Source: Sphingopyxis sp. LK2115
Lineage (GTDB): Bacteria; Pseudomonadota; Alphaproteobacteria; Sphingomonadales; Sphingomonadaceae
DNA: 64,000 nt
Assembly (NCBI RefSeq): GCF_014595975.1
Contig: NZ_JABWGQ010000033.1
Coordinates: 1-64,000, forward strand
Reading direction: 5' to 3'
The translations under genes were made by a program, and so were the position numbers. Positions within the stretch are counted from its first letter, which is position 1, and each line of letters opens with the position of its first letter. The notes beneath the pieces were generated by a model. It was not told where the DNA came from. It did not search any database and saw only the letters and a program-made list of their open reading frames with translations. Shown in pieces: positions 51,444 through 61,291 of the stretch.

Positions 51444-51896
51444 ATGATTCGCGATGACATCAAGGCTGCGCAGGTTGCCGCGATGAAGAGCGGTGACAAG
51501 GCGCGCCTGGGCACGATCCGGCTGATGCTGGCCAAGATCAAGGACAAGGACATCGAGCTGCGCACCGGCGCCGCGCCGGCCGACGACGATGTGCTGGTGA
51601 CCGACGTTTTGCAGAAGATGGTGAAGCAGCGCCGCGAATCGATCGCCATGTACGAACAGGGCGGACGGCAGGAGCTTGCCGACATCGAAGCGGCCGAGGT
51701 TGCGGTGATCGAGGATTTCCTGCCCGCGCAACTGAGCGACGACGAAGCGACAGCGGCGATCAGGGCGATCGTCGACGAGCTGGGCGCAACGAGCCTGAAG
51801 GACATGGGCAAGGTAATGGCCGCGGTGAAGGACCGGCTGGGCAGTCAGCTCGACATGAGCAAGGCGAGCGGGTGGGTGAAGGCGGCGCTCAGCTGA
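51444..51896 (+). CDS. GatB/YqeY domain-containing protein
   Basis: A 150-aa YqeY-family protein, homologous to the C-terminal domain of GatB that recognises tRNA. The helical N-terminal part (MIRDDIKAAQVAAMKSGDKARLGTIRLMLAKIKDKDIE) and the C-terminal GKVMAAVKDRLGSQLDMSKAS are characteristic. YqeY genes commonly precede dnaG-rpoD in this phylum, as here. ATG 51444 follows GGGGACA; ATG 51432 is an upstream alternative. The gene diverges from carA. Confidence 0.9.
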   Translation: MIRDDIKAAQVAAMKSGDKARLGTIRLMLAKIKDKDIELRTGAAPADDDVLVTDVLQKMVKQRRESIAMYEQGGRQELADIEAAEVAVIEDFLPAQLSDDEATAAIRAIVDELGATSLKDMGKVMAAVKDRLGSQLDMSKASGWVKAALS

Positions 51897-51901
51897 AACA
51901 T

Positions 51902-51996
51902 GCCCTCCCCTAATCCCTCCCGCCAGCAGGTGGGGGACAGACGGACGGCGAGCGCATATTCTCCCCTCCCGCTTGCGGGAGGGGTCGGGGGAGGGC
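51902..51996. repeat. GC-rich palindromic element before the DUF559 gene
   Basis: The element contains a perfect 10-bp stem CCCCTCCCGC-TT-GCGGGAGGGG at 51963-51984, and its outer ends (GCCCTCCCC at left, GGGGGAGGGC at right) are also inverted. It is one of the CTCCC/GGGAG palindromes common between sphingomonad genes. A related hairpin stands at the other end of the DUF559 gene (52349-52368). Confidence 0.7.
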
Positions 51997-52006
51997 CTGT
52001 TTGGAC

Positions 52007-52378
52007 ATGGGCTGCAAGCGACCGACCGCACGCTCCCGCGAGCTGATGCGGAACGCCACCGACGCCGAACGGAAACTCTGGGTGCAACTGAGTGGCCGCG
52101 AAATCGCCGGCACTCGCTTCAATCGCCAATTCCCGATCGAACCCTTCACCTGCGATGTCGTCTCGCGGTCCGCAAAGCTCGTCGTCGAAGTCGATGGCGG
52201 GCAACACGCCGTTGATGTAGAAAAAGACCGGGCGCGCACGGCCCATTTGAAAGCACAGGGTTATCGGGTGATCCGTTTCTGGAACAATGATGTGATGGAC
52301 CGGATCGAGGGCGTCGTGGCCGAAATAGAGCGGGTTCGTAGAGACATGCCCTCCCATAAATGGGAGGGGGACCGATGA
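52007..52378 (+). CDS. DUF559 domain protein (Vsr-like endonuclease fold)
   Basis: A 123-aa protein with the DUF559 pattern: RELMRNATDAERKLWVQL at the N-terminus, GTRFNRQFPIEPFTCDVVSRSAKLVVEVDGGQHA in the core (an Asp...Glu-x-Asp-Gly-x-H cluster as in Vsr-like nucleases) and a GYRVIRFWNNDVMDRIEGVV C-terminus. The fold is that of restriction-like endonucleases; the biological role is unknown in the family. It interrupts the yqeY-dnaG arrangement and is flanked by GC-rich palindromes, suggesting later insertion. Its ATG overlaps none of its neighbours; its TGA overlaps the dnaG start (ATGA). Confidence 0.85.
   Translation: MGCKRPTARSRELMRNATDAERKLWVQLSGREIAGTRFNRQFPIEPFTCDVVSRSAKLVVEVDGGQHAVDVEKDRARTAHLKAQGYRVIRFWNNDVMDRIEGVVAEIERVRRDMPSHKWEGDR
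52349..52370 (+). promoter_or_regulatory. hairpin enclosing the dnaG ribosome binding site
   Basis: CCCTCCCA at 52349-52356 pairs perfectly with TGGGAGGG at 52361-52368 across a TAAA loop. The Shine-Dalgarno GGGAGGGGG of dnaG (52362-52370) is inside the 3' arm, five bases before ATG 52375. The structure would block initiation unless ribosomes translating the DUF559 gene open it. Confidence 0.6.
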
Positions 52379-54252
52379 CCCTCACCCCCCAATGGCTCGA
52401 CGAATTGCGCTCGCGCATCACGCTGTCGACGCTGATCGGCCGCACGGTGAAAATCACGCGCGCCGGGCGCGAATATAAGGCCTGCTGCCCCTTCCATAAC
52501 GAAAAGACGCCCAGTTTCACGATCAACGACGAAAAGGGATTCTACCACTGCTTCGGCTGTTCAGCGCACGGCGATGCGATCCGCTGGATGACCGACCAGC
52601 GCGGCCTGTCGTTCATGGACGCGGTCAAGGAGCTTGCCGCCGAAGCCGGGATGGACGTCCCCGCCCCCGACCCGCGCGCCGCGAAAAAGGCCGAGGAACA
52701 GGCGAGCCTGCGCGACGTGACGCAAGCGGCGGCCGACTGGTTCGCGCAGCAACTTGGCAGCAGCAACGGCGCCGCCGCACGCGAATATCTGGCGAAGCGC
52801 GGGATCTCGGACGCGACGCGCAAGGCCTTTGGCTTCGGCCTTGCCCCCGACAGCCGCACGGCGCTGAAAGAGGCGCTGAAGCAGTTCCCCACGGCGATGC
52901 TCGTCGAGGCAGGAATGCTGATCGCGGTCGACGACAAGGAGCCATATGATCGCTTTCGCGGCCGCCTGATGATCCCGATCCGCGACGCGCGCGGGCGGGT
53001 GATCGCCTTTGGCGGCCGCATCCTGGGCGATGGCGAGCCCAAATATCTCAATTCGCCCGACACGCCGCTCTTTGACAAGGGGCGCACGCTCTACAATCTC
53101 GACAGGGCCTCGCCCGCCTCGCGCCAGACCAACCGGATCATCGTCGTCGAGGGCTATATGGACGTCATCGCGCTGGCCGAAGCGGGGATCGCCGATGCGG
53201 TCGCGCCGCTCGGCACCGCGCTCACCGAGAAGCAGCTCGCGATGCTGTGGCGCCTGGTGCCGGTGCCCATCCTCTGCTTCGACGGCGACAGCGCGGGGCA
53301 GAAGGCGGCGATGCGCGCCGCAACGCGCGCGCTGCCGCTGCTCCGCCCCGGTTTCAGCCTGGCCTTTGCGACGCTTCCCGCCGGGCAGGATCCCGACGAT
53401 CTGGTCCGCGCAAAGGGAGCCGCCGGTTTCGCCGCGATCCTGGACGAAGCGCAGCCGCTCGTCGAACGATTGTGGGCGCATGAAGTCGCCGCCAGCCCGC
53501 TCGCGACGCCCGAGCAGCGCGCGGCGTTGAAAACGCGGCTGCTCGCCCATGCCGATGCGATCGAGGATGCCGATGTGCGCCACCATTATCGTGAGGCGTT
53601 TCGCGAAAAGATCGACGCACTGTTTGCAAGGGCGCGGCGCGACGAGGGCCCCCGCATGCCCTGGGCGCCGCAGCCAGGGCGCGGCGGCCGCCGCTTGGCG
53701 CCCGACCCGCGCTTTCAGCCGCCCGCCGCGGAAACACGCGCGCTCGGCCAGGCGGGGATTGCGGGACCGCTGGTGGCAGCCTTGCTCGGCGGCCTGCTCC
53801 GTTATCCGGAGGCCATCCGGCGCAACGAAGAGGCCCTGACCCGCCTCGCAATCCCCGATTCCGGCGACGCTGAACTGCTCGGCAGGATGCTTGACATCGC
53901 CAATGCCCGCGAAGGGCTTGATTGCGAGGGGTTGCTTGCCATATTGGAGCCGATGAAAGTGTATAATAGGGCGATGACATTGCTCAGAGCCGATGGAATG
54001 CACTTCTCGTTCAATCGACGGCTCGAAGGCGAAGAGGTTGATGCGGCACGCGAAACCGCGCTGCGCGACCTCGACGAATATATCGGCGTGCTCGTGACGC
54101 AGCCCGAAATCCGTGCCCGGCTTGCCGAGGCAACCGCGGATTATATGCGCACGATGGACGATGAAGGCCATGCGCGGCAGCAAAAGCTGCGCGCGATGGA
54201 CGAGGATCTGACCCGCCGCCTGGCCGCGCTGTCCGACAGCCGCAGCCAGTAG
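52375..54252 (+). CDS. dnaG: DNA primase
   Basis: A 625-aa enzyme that makes RNA primers at the replication fork. The CHC2 zinc-binding domain uses Cys38, His41, Cys59 and Cys62 ([12 protein letters not shown]...[11 protein letters not shown]). The TOPRIM core has [15 protein letters not shown] and [13 protein letters not shown] with its acidic residues. The C-terminal helicase-interacting region is present. ATG 52375 matches the canonical [12 protein letters not shown]. Its start overlaps the DUF559 stop. rpoD follows after 37 bp. Confidence 0.97.
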   Translation: MTLTPQWLDELRSRITLSTLIGRTVKITRAGREYKACCPFHNEKTPSFTINDEKGFYHCFGCSAHGDAIRWMTDQRGLSFMDAVKELAAEAGMDVPAPDPRAAKKAEEQASLRDVTQAAADWFAQQLGSSNGAAAREYLAKRGISDATRKAFGFGLAPDSRTALKEALKQFPTAMLVEAGMLIAVDDKEPYDRFRGRLMIPIRDARGRVIAFGGRILGDGEPKYLNSPDTPLFDKGRTLYNLDRASPASRQTNRIIVVEGYMDVIALAEAGIADAVAPLGTALTEKQLAMLWRLVPVPILCFDGDSAGQKAAMRAATRALPLLRPGFSLAFATLPAGQDPDDLVRAKGAAGFAAILDEAQPLVERLWAHEVAASPLATPEQRAALKTRLLAHADAIEDADVRHHYREAFREKIDALFARARRDEGPRMPWAPQPGRGGRRLAPDPRFQPPAAETRALGQAGIAGPLVAALLGGLLRYPEAIRRNEEALTRLAIPDSGDAELLGRMLDIANAREGLDCEGLLAILEPMKVYNRAMTLLRADGMHFSFNRRLEGEEVDAARETALRDLDEYIGVLVTQPEIRARLAEATADYMRTMDDEGHARQQKLRAMDEDLTRRLAALSDSRSQ

Positions 54253-54289
54253 CGACCCGAAAAAATGCCCCCGCAGGCAAGGAACGAAT

Positions 54290-56302
<2,013 letters not shown>

Positions 56303-56345
56303 GCGCGGGCCTGTAACCCGCTGACGACATTCATCGAATTATGAC

Positions 56346-56375
56346 GGCGGCCGGTCTAACCGGCCGCCTTATTTT
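56346..56375 (+). terminator. rho-independent terminator of rpoD
   Basis: A perfect 10-bp stem GGCGGCCGGT (56346-56355) and ACCGGCCGCC (56359-56368) with a 3-nt loop, followed by TTATTTT, 43 bp after the rpoD stop. Confidence 0.9.
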
Positions 56376-56498
56376 CGCGCGGCCCTTGTAGGGAAAAGAC
56401 CGCCGCCCATATCGGCGACGCTCTCCCCCGAGTTCACGCCATGAAAATGATACAATATGATGGTGACACTTCCCGACTGATGGGACAATTTTCCAGTT

Positions 56499-56525
56499 CA
56501 TGCGCCGTTCGCGCGACAGCGCATG
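56499..56525. promoter_or_regulatory. dyad CATGCGC-N13-GCGCATG, candidate enhancer
   Basis: A perfect 7-bp inverted repeat, 63-88 bp upstream of the expected start of transcription from the sigma-54 promoter at 56562. Its position fits an upstream binding site for a PspF-type enhancer-binding protein; the protein itself is not encoded in the window. Confidence 0.4.
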
Positions 56526-56561
56526 GGTCGAATCGGCCGGAAATCCACGCATCTGAACAAT

Positions 56562-56576
56562 TGGCACGCCCTTTGC
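56562..56576 (+). promoter_or_regulatory. sigma-54 (RpoN) promoter of the PspC gene
   Basis: TGGCACG-CCCT-TTGC matches the -24/-12 consensus TGGCACG-N4-TTGC exactly, with the required GG-to-GC spacing (GG 56563-56564, GC 56575-56576). The downstream gene starts at 56632, about 45 bp after the predicted transcription start. The E. coli psp operon is also sigma-54 dependent. Confidence 0.7.
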
Positions 56577-56631
56577 GAAGCATGGGGCACGAGCGCGGGG
56601 CTGAGCCCGCAGCCAGAGGAAAGACGCAATA

Positions 56632-56928
56632 ATGCAGAATGAAACCACCAATCTCTTCCGCCGCCGCGACACCTTTTTCGGCATCTGCGAGGCCGTGGGC
56701 CAGGATTTCGGCTTCAACCCGCTCTATCTGCGCCTGGCGTTCATCGCGCCGCTCTTCTTCTTTCCGGTGCAGAGCTTCGCCGCCTATTTCGGACTCGGCC
56801 TCGTCGTGCTCGTGTCGCGCCTGCTTTTTCCGGCCAGGGTTGCGCCGGCAGCCACCCCCGCGCTCAGCATGACCGAGGGCGGCGCGCAGTCGGCGCCCAA
56901 GGCCGACGAGATCGCACTCGCCGCTTGA
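56632..56928 (+). CDS. PspC domain-containing stress membrane protein
   Basis: A 98-aa protein with a PspC domain: an N-terminal FRRRDTFFGICEAVGQDFGFNPLYLRLAFI signature, two hydrophobic helices (about 33-50 and 55-75) and an Ala/Pro-rich cytoplasmic tail. PspC members help sense membrane stress in the phage-shock response. No pspA or pspB is adjacent; the gene appears to be a single-gene unit with its own sigma-54 promoter and a terminator at 57003. Confidence 0.8.
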   Translation: MQNETTNLFRRRDTFFGICEAVGQDFGFNPLYLRLAFIAPLFFFPVQSFAAYFGLGLVVLVSRLLFPARVAPAATPALSMTEGGAQSAPKADEIALAA

Positions 56929-57002
56929 GCCGAAACGGCCGGGTTCTCCCTCTCCCCGAGTCCGCCGTTTCGCTCCGATGGTGCGCTTCGCGCGCCATAT
57001 AT

Positions 57003-57053
57003 GGGACCGCCGAGCTTCTCCCCAAAAGGCTCGTCGGTCCCTTTATCCTTTTT
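57003..57053 (+). terminator. terminator after the PspC gene
   Basis: GGGACCGCCGAGC (57003-57015) pairs with GCTCGTCGGTCCC (57029-57041) with one mismatch in 13, followed by TTTATCCTTTTT. It lies 75 bp after the stop, so transcription of the following gene needs its own promoter. Confidence 0.75.
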
Positions 57054-57114
57054 GCGGCGCCGACCGGCGCTGTCCCCGCCTGAAACAATCGCGCGGCAAA
57101 TCCGTCCGCCCGTA

Positions 57115-57129
57115 TAAACGCGTCGTTTA
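57115..57129. promoter_or_regulatory. dyad TAAACG-CGT-CGTTTA, candidate operator
   Basis: A perfect 6-bp inverted repeat 75 bp upstream of the TTG start of the next gene, in an otherwise featureless leader. It could be a repressor site for that gene; no partner regulator is recognisable nearby. Confidence 0.3.
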
Positions 57130-57203
57130 CGACGTTCGCCTATGACGGTTCGCGAACCATTCCATCGGCTTGGCCCCGGTCAGGCTCCAGAAAGGAACCC
57201 GCG

Positions 57204-57872
57204 TTGAGCCAGTCGCCGCAAATCCGCATGCCGACGCGCAGCGCCGCCGAACTGCTCGACGCGCTCGTCGCGCGCGAAGGCACCGGCGCGCATCCGCACA
57301 TCCGTTCGGGCGCGCTGTCGAGCGGCACCGACGCGATGCGCAACCTCGCCGACGCCGCCCATTTCCTCTGCCTGCTCCACGGTCGCCATCCCGGCGTGAT
57401 CGACAGCGCGGCGCGCAAGGCGGTCGATCCAGCCGCGCGCGCGTGGATGGACCAGGCCGCCGCCGCCTTTGTCGACGAGCGCGCTTTCCTGTCGAAGATT
57501 GCCTCGGCGGCCGGCCCGGTGCCGAGCACAGCGGGTCAGGCGCAATGCGAGGCCGCGGTCGCCGCGCAATGCAAGGCGCTCGACATGCTCGCCGAATCAG
57601 ACCGTCACGGCTGTGCGCTCGGCGCGGCGATCGCGCTGACGCTCGACTGGCGCACGATCCGCGTGCTGCTCGACATCAGCGCGCAGCGGCTCGACCTCGT
57701 GTCGCCCGCTTGCTCGCTGCCCGACCTTCCCGGCACCGCGCGGCTTGCCGCGAGCGCGGCCGACACACCTGCGGTCGAGCGCGCGATGCTGTTCGGCGCC
57801 CAGCAACTGATCGCGCAGCACAGCGGCCTGTGGGATCTGCTGGCGGCGCGTGCCGCCAGCCGGGCCGCCTGA
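57204..57872 (+). CDS. hypothetical protein, DUF6975-like
   Basis: A 222-aa protein I do not recognise with confidence; it may be the DUF6975-type family of sphingomonads. It is predicted soluble and mostly helical, rich in Ala, with conserved-looking His/Cys residues (HFLCLLHGRHPGVID near residue 52 and QCEAAVAAQCKAL near 115). The start is TTG 57204, with AAAGGA eight bases upstream; an in-frame ATG at 57228 would shorten it by eight residues. It has its own leader and no obvious operon partner. No signal peptide or membrane helix. Confidence 0.55.
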   Translation: MSQSPQIRMPTRSAAELLDALVAREGTGAHPHIRSGALSSGTDAMRNLADAAHFLCLLHGRHPGVIDSAARKAVDPAARAWMDQAAAAFVDERAFLSKIASAAGPVPSTAGQAQCEAAVAAQCKALDMLAESDRHGCALGAAIALTLDWRTIRVLLDISAQRLDLVSPACSLPDLPGTARLAASAADTPAVERAMLFGAQQLIAQHSGLWDLLAARAASRAA

Positions 57873-57974
57873 CCCTTCACGCCGTGCAGGCGCGCAGCGC
57901 CTGCTTACTTGCGCCCCCTCTCTCCCCCCGCTATGCCCGCTTGACGTTCACGTTAAGGGAAAGGCAGCCAGCCG

Positions 57975-58820
57975 ATGCGCTTTGAAGGAACCAGCGCCTA
58001 TATCGCCACCGACGACCTCAAGGTCGCGGTCAACGCCGCGACGCTCCTCCGCCGCCCCCTGCTCGTGAAGGGCGAACCGGGCACGGGCAAGACCGTGCTC
58101 GCCGAGGAGATCGCGAAAGCATTTGACGCGCCGCTGATCACCTGGAACATCAAATCGACGACCAAGGCGCAGCAAGGCCTTTACGAATATGATGCCGTGG
58201 CGCGCCTGCGCGACGGGCAACTTGGCGAAGAGCGCGTTCACGACATCCGCAACTACATCAAGCGCGGAAAATTGTGGGAAGCCTTCACTTCGCCCAAGCT
58301 TCCTGTGCTGCTGATCGACGAGATTGACAAGGCGGACATCGAGTTTCCGAACGACCTGCTTCAGGAACTCGATCGCATGGCCTTCCATGTCTATGAAACC
58401 GACGAAACGATCAGCGCGAAGGAACGCCCGATCGTCGTCATCACCTCGAACAATGAAAAGGAACTGCCCGACGCCTTCCTGCGCCGCTGCTTTTTTCACT
58501 ATATCAAGTTTCCCGACCGCGACACGATGGCGGCGATCGTCGAGGTGCATTTTCCCGGCATCCAGAAAACGCTGGTGAGCCGCGCGATGGACATTTTCTA
58601 TGATGTGCGCGAGGTGCCGGGGCTGAAGAAAAAACCGTCGACGAGCGAACTCATCGACTGGCTCAAGCTGCTGCTTGCCGAGGACATGCCGCTCGAAGTG
58701 CTTCAGAACCGCGACGTCGGCAAGGCGATCCCGCCCTTGCACGGCGCCCTCCTCAAGAATGAGCAGGATGTGATGCTGTTCGAAAAACTTGCCTTCATGG
58801 CGCGGCGACAGGGGGGCTGA
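57975..58820 (+). CDS. MoxR family AAA+ ATPase
   Basis: A 281-aa MoxR-type AAA+ ATPase. Walker A is GEPGTGKT (33-40), Walker B VLLIDEIDKAD, sensor 1 VVITSNNEKELPDAFLRRCFFHYIKFPD and the C-terminal lid helix region are all present. MoxR proteins act as metal-insertion or folding chaperones together with VWA-domain (CoxE-like) partners, usually encoded next door. Here no VWA gene follows: a GFA gene overlaps its stop (TGATG) and then an unrelated chemoreceptor gene appears. The chaperone client is unknown. Confidence 0.9.
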   Translation: MRFEGTSAYIATDDLKVAVNAATLLRRPLLVKGEPGTGKTVLAEEIAKAFDAPLITWNIKSTTKAQQGLYEYDAVARLRDGQLGEERVHDIRNYIKRGKLWEAFTSPKLPVLLIDEIDKADIEFPNDLLQELDRMAFHVYETDETISAKERPIVVITSNNEKELPDAFLRRCFFHYIKFPDRDTMAAIVEVHFPGIQKTLVSRAMDIFYDVREVPGLKKKPSTSELIDWLKLLLAEDMPLEVLQNRDVGKAIPPLHGALLKNEQDVMLFEKLAFMARRQGG

Positions 58821-59242
58821 TGGCGTATAGCGGCGAATGTTCGTGCGGGGCGGTCAAGGTGCGCATCGACGCCGAGCCGTTGACGGTGCGGCAATGCTGG
58901 TGCCGCCGCTGCCAGAAGATCGCCGCAGGCGGGCCGACGCACAATGCGATCTTTCCGACCGAAAGCATCGTCGCCGACGGCCCTATGGCGTCGGACAGCT
59001 ATATCGCCGACAGCGGTAACACGCTGACCCGATGGCATTGCGCGGCGTGCGGCACGCCGATGTTCAGCGCGTCATCGGCGCGCCCGCAGCTGCGCGTCAT
59101 CCGCCTGGGCGTGCTCGACGGACCGCATGGCTTGAAGCCCACCGTCGCGATCTGGACGAGCGAAGCGCCCGATTGGGCAATCATCGATCCGTCGATGGAC
59201 CGGTTTCCGGCGCAACCGCCCGCGCCGCCACCCCGAAATTGA
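58820..59242 (+). CDS. GFA family protein (glutathione-dependent formaldehyde-activating fold)
   Basis: A 140-aa zinc protein of the GFA/CENP-V family. Zinc ligands are Cys7 and Cys9 in GECSCGAV, Cys26, Cys28 and Cys31 in RQCWCRRCQK, and the later HCAACGTPM pair. True formaldehyde-activating enzymes form one branch; most members, like this one, have unknown substrates. It overlaps the MoxR gene by one base. Confidence 0.85.
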   Translation: MAYSGECSCGAVKVRIDAEPLTVRQCWCRRCQKIAAGGPTHNAIFPTESIVADGPMASDSYIADSGNTLTRWHCAACGTPMFSASSARPQLRVIRLGVLDGPHGLKPTVAIWTSEAPDWAIIDPSMDRFPAQPPAPPPRN

Positions 59243-59284
59243 TCGCGGCGCGGCCGCCCCGCCGTCCCCGCGTGGTGCCCGTCG

Positions 59285-60682
59285 TCAAAGCTGGTATGCC
59301 ACCTCGACATCGCCCCAGCGACGACCGTTGATGATCGCGGGCATATAGACGTTGCGCACGGTCAGATAATTGATCCCGTCGCCTTCCTGGCGATAAACCG
59401 TCATGAAAAAGGGCGCCGTGCTGCGTTTCGCCGCGGCATCGGTTTCATCGAACAGGATGCGCCCGTTGCGGCAGTGCGCCGTGTCATGTTCAAGGTCGCC
59501 GGTCGGCGCGCGCGAACAGTCGGTGATGTGGGTCGGAAGAAAGCCGTTCATGTCGCCCGCCGACGACATCTTGATTTCGGGATGCTGCGCGACGACGCGG
59601 TCGAACAGCGGGCGCCAGTTGGCGTCGGCCCAGTCGCTGAGCGTGGTGCGAAAGCGTTCGGGGTTCGAGTTCGGTACACGCACATAATCGGTGTCGAACA
59701 ATTGTTCCATCGTCAGTTCGCCGCGCGCGAGCGCATGTTCGGCGATTTCGACGAACTCATCGCGCACCTTGGCCGCGAGCGCGACGATCGCCGAATCCTT
59801 CGGGCTGACCCCGGCCGAAATCACGGCATTGAACATGCGGTTCGACACATGCTCCATCGTCAGGATCGAATCGCGGGTGCCGATCAGGGTCGCACTGTTG
59901 TCGCGCACCGACGCGACCACGCGGTCGACCGCCTCGCGGACCTTGGCCCCGTTTGCGTGGACCATCGCGCTCGACTGGGCGATGCGGTCGCTCTGGTCGT
60001 CGAGCAGCGCGACGAGGTGCGTTGCATCGTGAAGCGCATCGGTGATCGTTTCAAACTGCGTCTCGGCGCGGCTCGACTGTTCGACCCCCGACTGGATTTC
60101 GGTGACCAGCCCGCTTGCTTCGACGGCGAGGCTGCCGATCGAACGGCGGATTTCGTCGGTCGCTCCGCGGGTATTCTGCGCCAGCTTCTTCACCTCGGCA
60201 GCGACGACGGCAAAGGTGCGCCCGGCGTCGCCCGCGCGTTCGGCCTCGATCGCGGCGTTGAGCGCCAGCATATTGGTGGTCTTGGCGATCGATTCGATCG
60301 ACTGGCTGACCTGCTGCACCTGCTCCATCACCGCGGCGAAATTGGTGACATGTGCGCCCAGTCGCGCGATGAGGTCGATGACCGACCGGAACTCGCTGAC
60401 CGCCGCGTTGACGCGCTCGGCCCCGACGTCGAGCTGTTCGCGCGCGCGCGCCGAGAGCAGCTTCGCTTCGTCGGTCGAATCGGCAATCTGGCGCTGGTCG
60501 GCCTCGAGGCTGACGACATAATTTTCGAGCCGCCCAAGCTCGGCGATCTGGCGGTCCATCTGGTCGGTCGCGCGCTTGATGCGCCCGGCGGCATCGCTGC
60601 ACCCGACTGCCAACTCGCCGCAATCGCTGGCGACCGACTGGTCGAGAATCGGCGTCGCCGGATTGATCGGATCATATTTCAT
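59285..60682 (-). CDS. soluble methyl-accepting chemotaxis protein with C-terminal sensor
   Basis: A 465-aa chemoreceptor without transmembrane segments, so cytoplasmic. The signalling domain is N-terminal (about 20-270), with the hairpin tip [41 protein letters not shown]. The C-terminal ~150 residues form a sensor with the motif [10 protein letters not shown], two Cys-containing loops and the [12 protein letters not shown] end, which resembles the sensor found in Ralstonia-type MCPs. The start ATG 60682 opens [14 protein letters not shown] 60727 would add 15 residues. The ligand is unknown. It lies alone, convergent with the GFA gene. Confidence 0.85.
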   Translation of the reverse strand: MKYDPINPATPILDQSVASDCGELAVGCSDAAGRIKRATDQMDRQIAELGRLENYVVSLEADQRQIADSTDEAKLLSARAREQLDVGAERVNAAVSEFRSVIDLIARLGAHVTNFAAVMEQVQQVSQSIESIAKTTNMLALNAAIEAERAGDAGRTFAVVAAEVKKLAQNTRGATDEIRRSIGSLAVEASGLVTEIQSGVEQSSRAETQFETITDALHDATHLVALLDDQSDRIAQSSAMVHANGAKVREAVDRVVASVRDNSATLIGTRDSILTMEHVSNRMFNAVISAGVSPKDSAIVALAAKVRDEFVEIAEHALARGELTMEQLFDTDYVRVPNSNPERFRTTLSDWADANWRPLFDRVVAQHPEIKMSSAGDMNGFLPTHITDCSRAPTGDLEHDTAHCRNGRILFDETDAAAKRSTAPFFMTVYRQEGDGINYLTVRNVYMPAIINGRRWGDVEVAYQL

Positions 60683-61291
60683 TGGTCTGCCCACATCCCG
60701 GAACGATCGCGAAGCTATGCCCAACATTGGTTAACGCGGCGTCAATGGGTGCGCGGCGGCGATGACGGCTTTGGGGTGGGGAGCAGCCATGGCCCGCTCC
60801 CCTTCAGGGATGAGAGCCGCTATGGCCACGTCCGGTCGTCCGCCGCCACAGGCGTGTAAATCCCCTCTCCTTCGCGCTGCCGACTTTTGCGGCCGTATAT
60901 TTTTCGGCGCCGCGCCTCCGGGCATCGACAGCGACGGAAGGCCGCAGAAACGCTGGCAACGCGCGTCGACGAAGCGCATGACCATCGACCAGTCGAATCA
61001 AAATATCGACGAGTTGAGTCCCCGATCCGTCATTTACTCTCTTGCATCGTCGCGCCGACGTGGCACTATGGGTGGTGGGTCGACCACGGGGGCACCCCAA
61101 TAAATTGTATCAGACTGAAAGTGGCGGATTTCCGTCGCCCATTGCATATGGGCCCGGACAAACCCTGCTTGCGTCCAAAAAAGGGTGCCCACGCGGACGG
61201 GTAAAAATGCTAAGGTCGGGGCTTCGCTCCGAGTCGAACAAGACGGGAACACGCGCATCTTTGTGCGCATATGGATCGGGGGGCGAACGGA
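60683..61291. other. 609-bp region between chemoreceptor and nrdA
   Basis: Divergent promoter region for the chemoreceptor (minus) and nrdA (plus). It holds the second copy of the 19-bp repeat (60766-60784). No convincing coding frame, NrdR box or terminator is evident. The part before nrdA looks less GC-rich than the genes. Confidence 0.5.
60766..60784. repeat. 19-bp intergenic repeat, copy 2
   Basis: Identical to 31113-31131 (CGGCTTTGGGGTGGGGAGC). It lies 84 bp upstream of the chemoreceptor start. Confidence 0.5.

Larger units (their letters stand above)
56303..56631. other. 329-bp region: rpoD terminator and sigma-54 promoter
   Basis: The left part holds the rpoD terminator and the right part the sigma-54 promoter and an upstream dyad of the PspC gene. 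No coding frame here is convincing. Confidence 0.6.

Noticed and set aside
60990..61240. GANTC methylation sites before nrdA as a cell-cycle signal
   Set aside because: Three sites in this interval are close to chance expectation for a five-base motif with one free position.
61000..61291. Possible NrdR box upstream of nrdA
   Set aside because: An AT-rich stretch near CCAATAAATTGTAT has only partial likeness to the ACAC-W-ATAT-W-GTGT pattern and no second box at the usual spacing.
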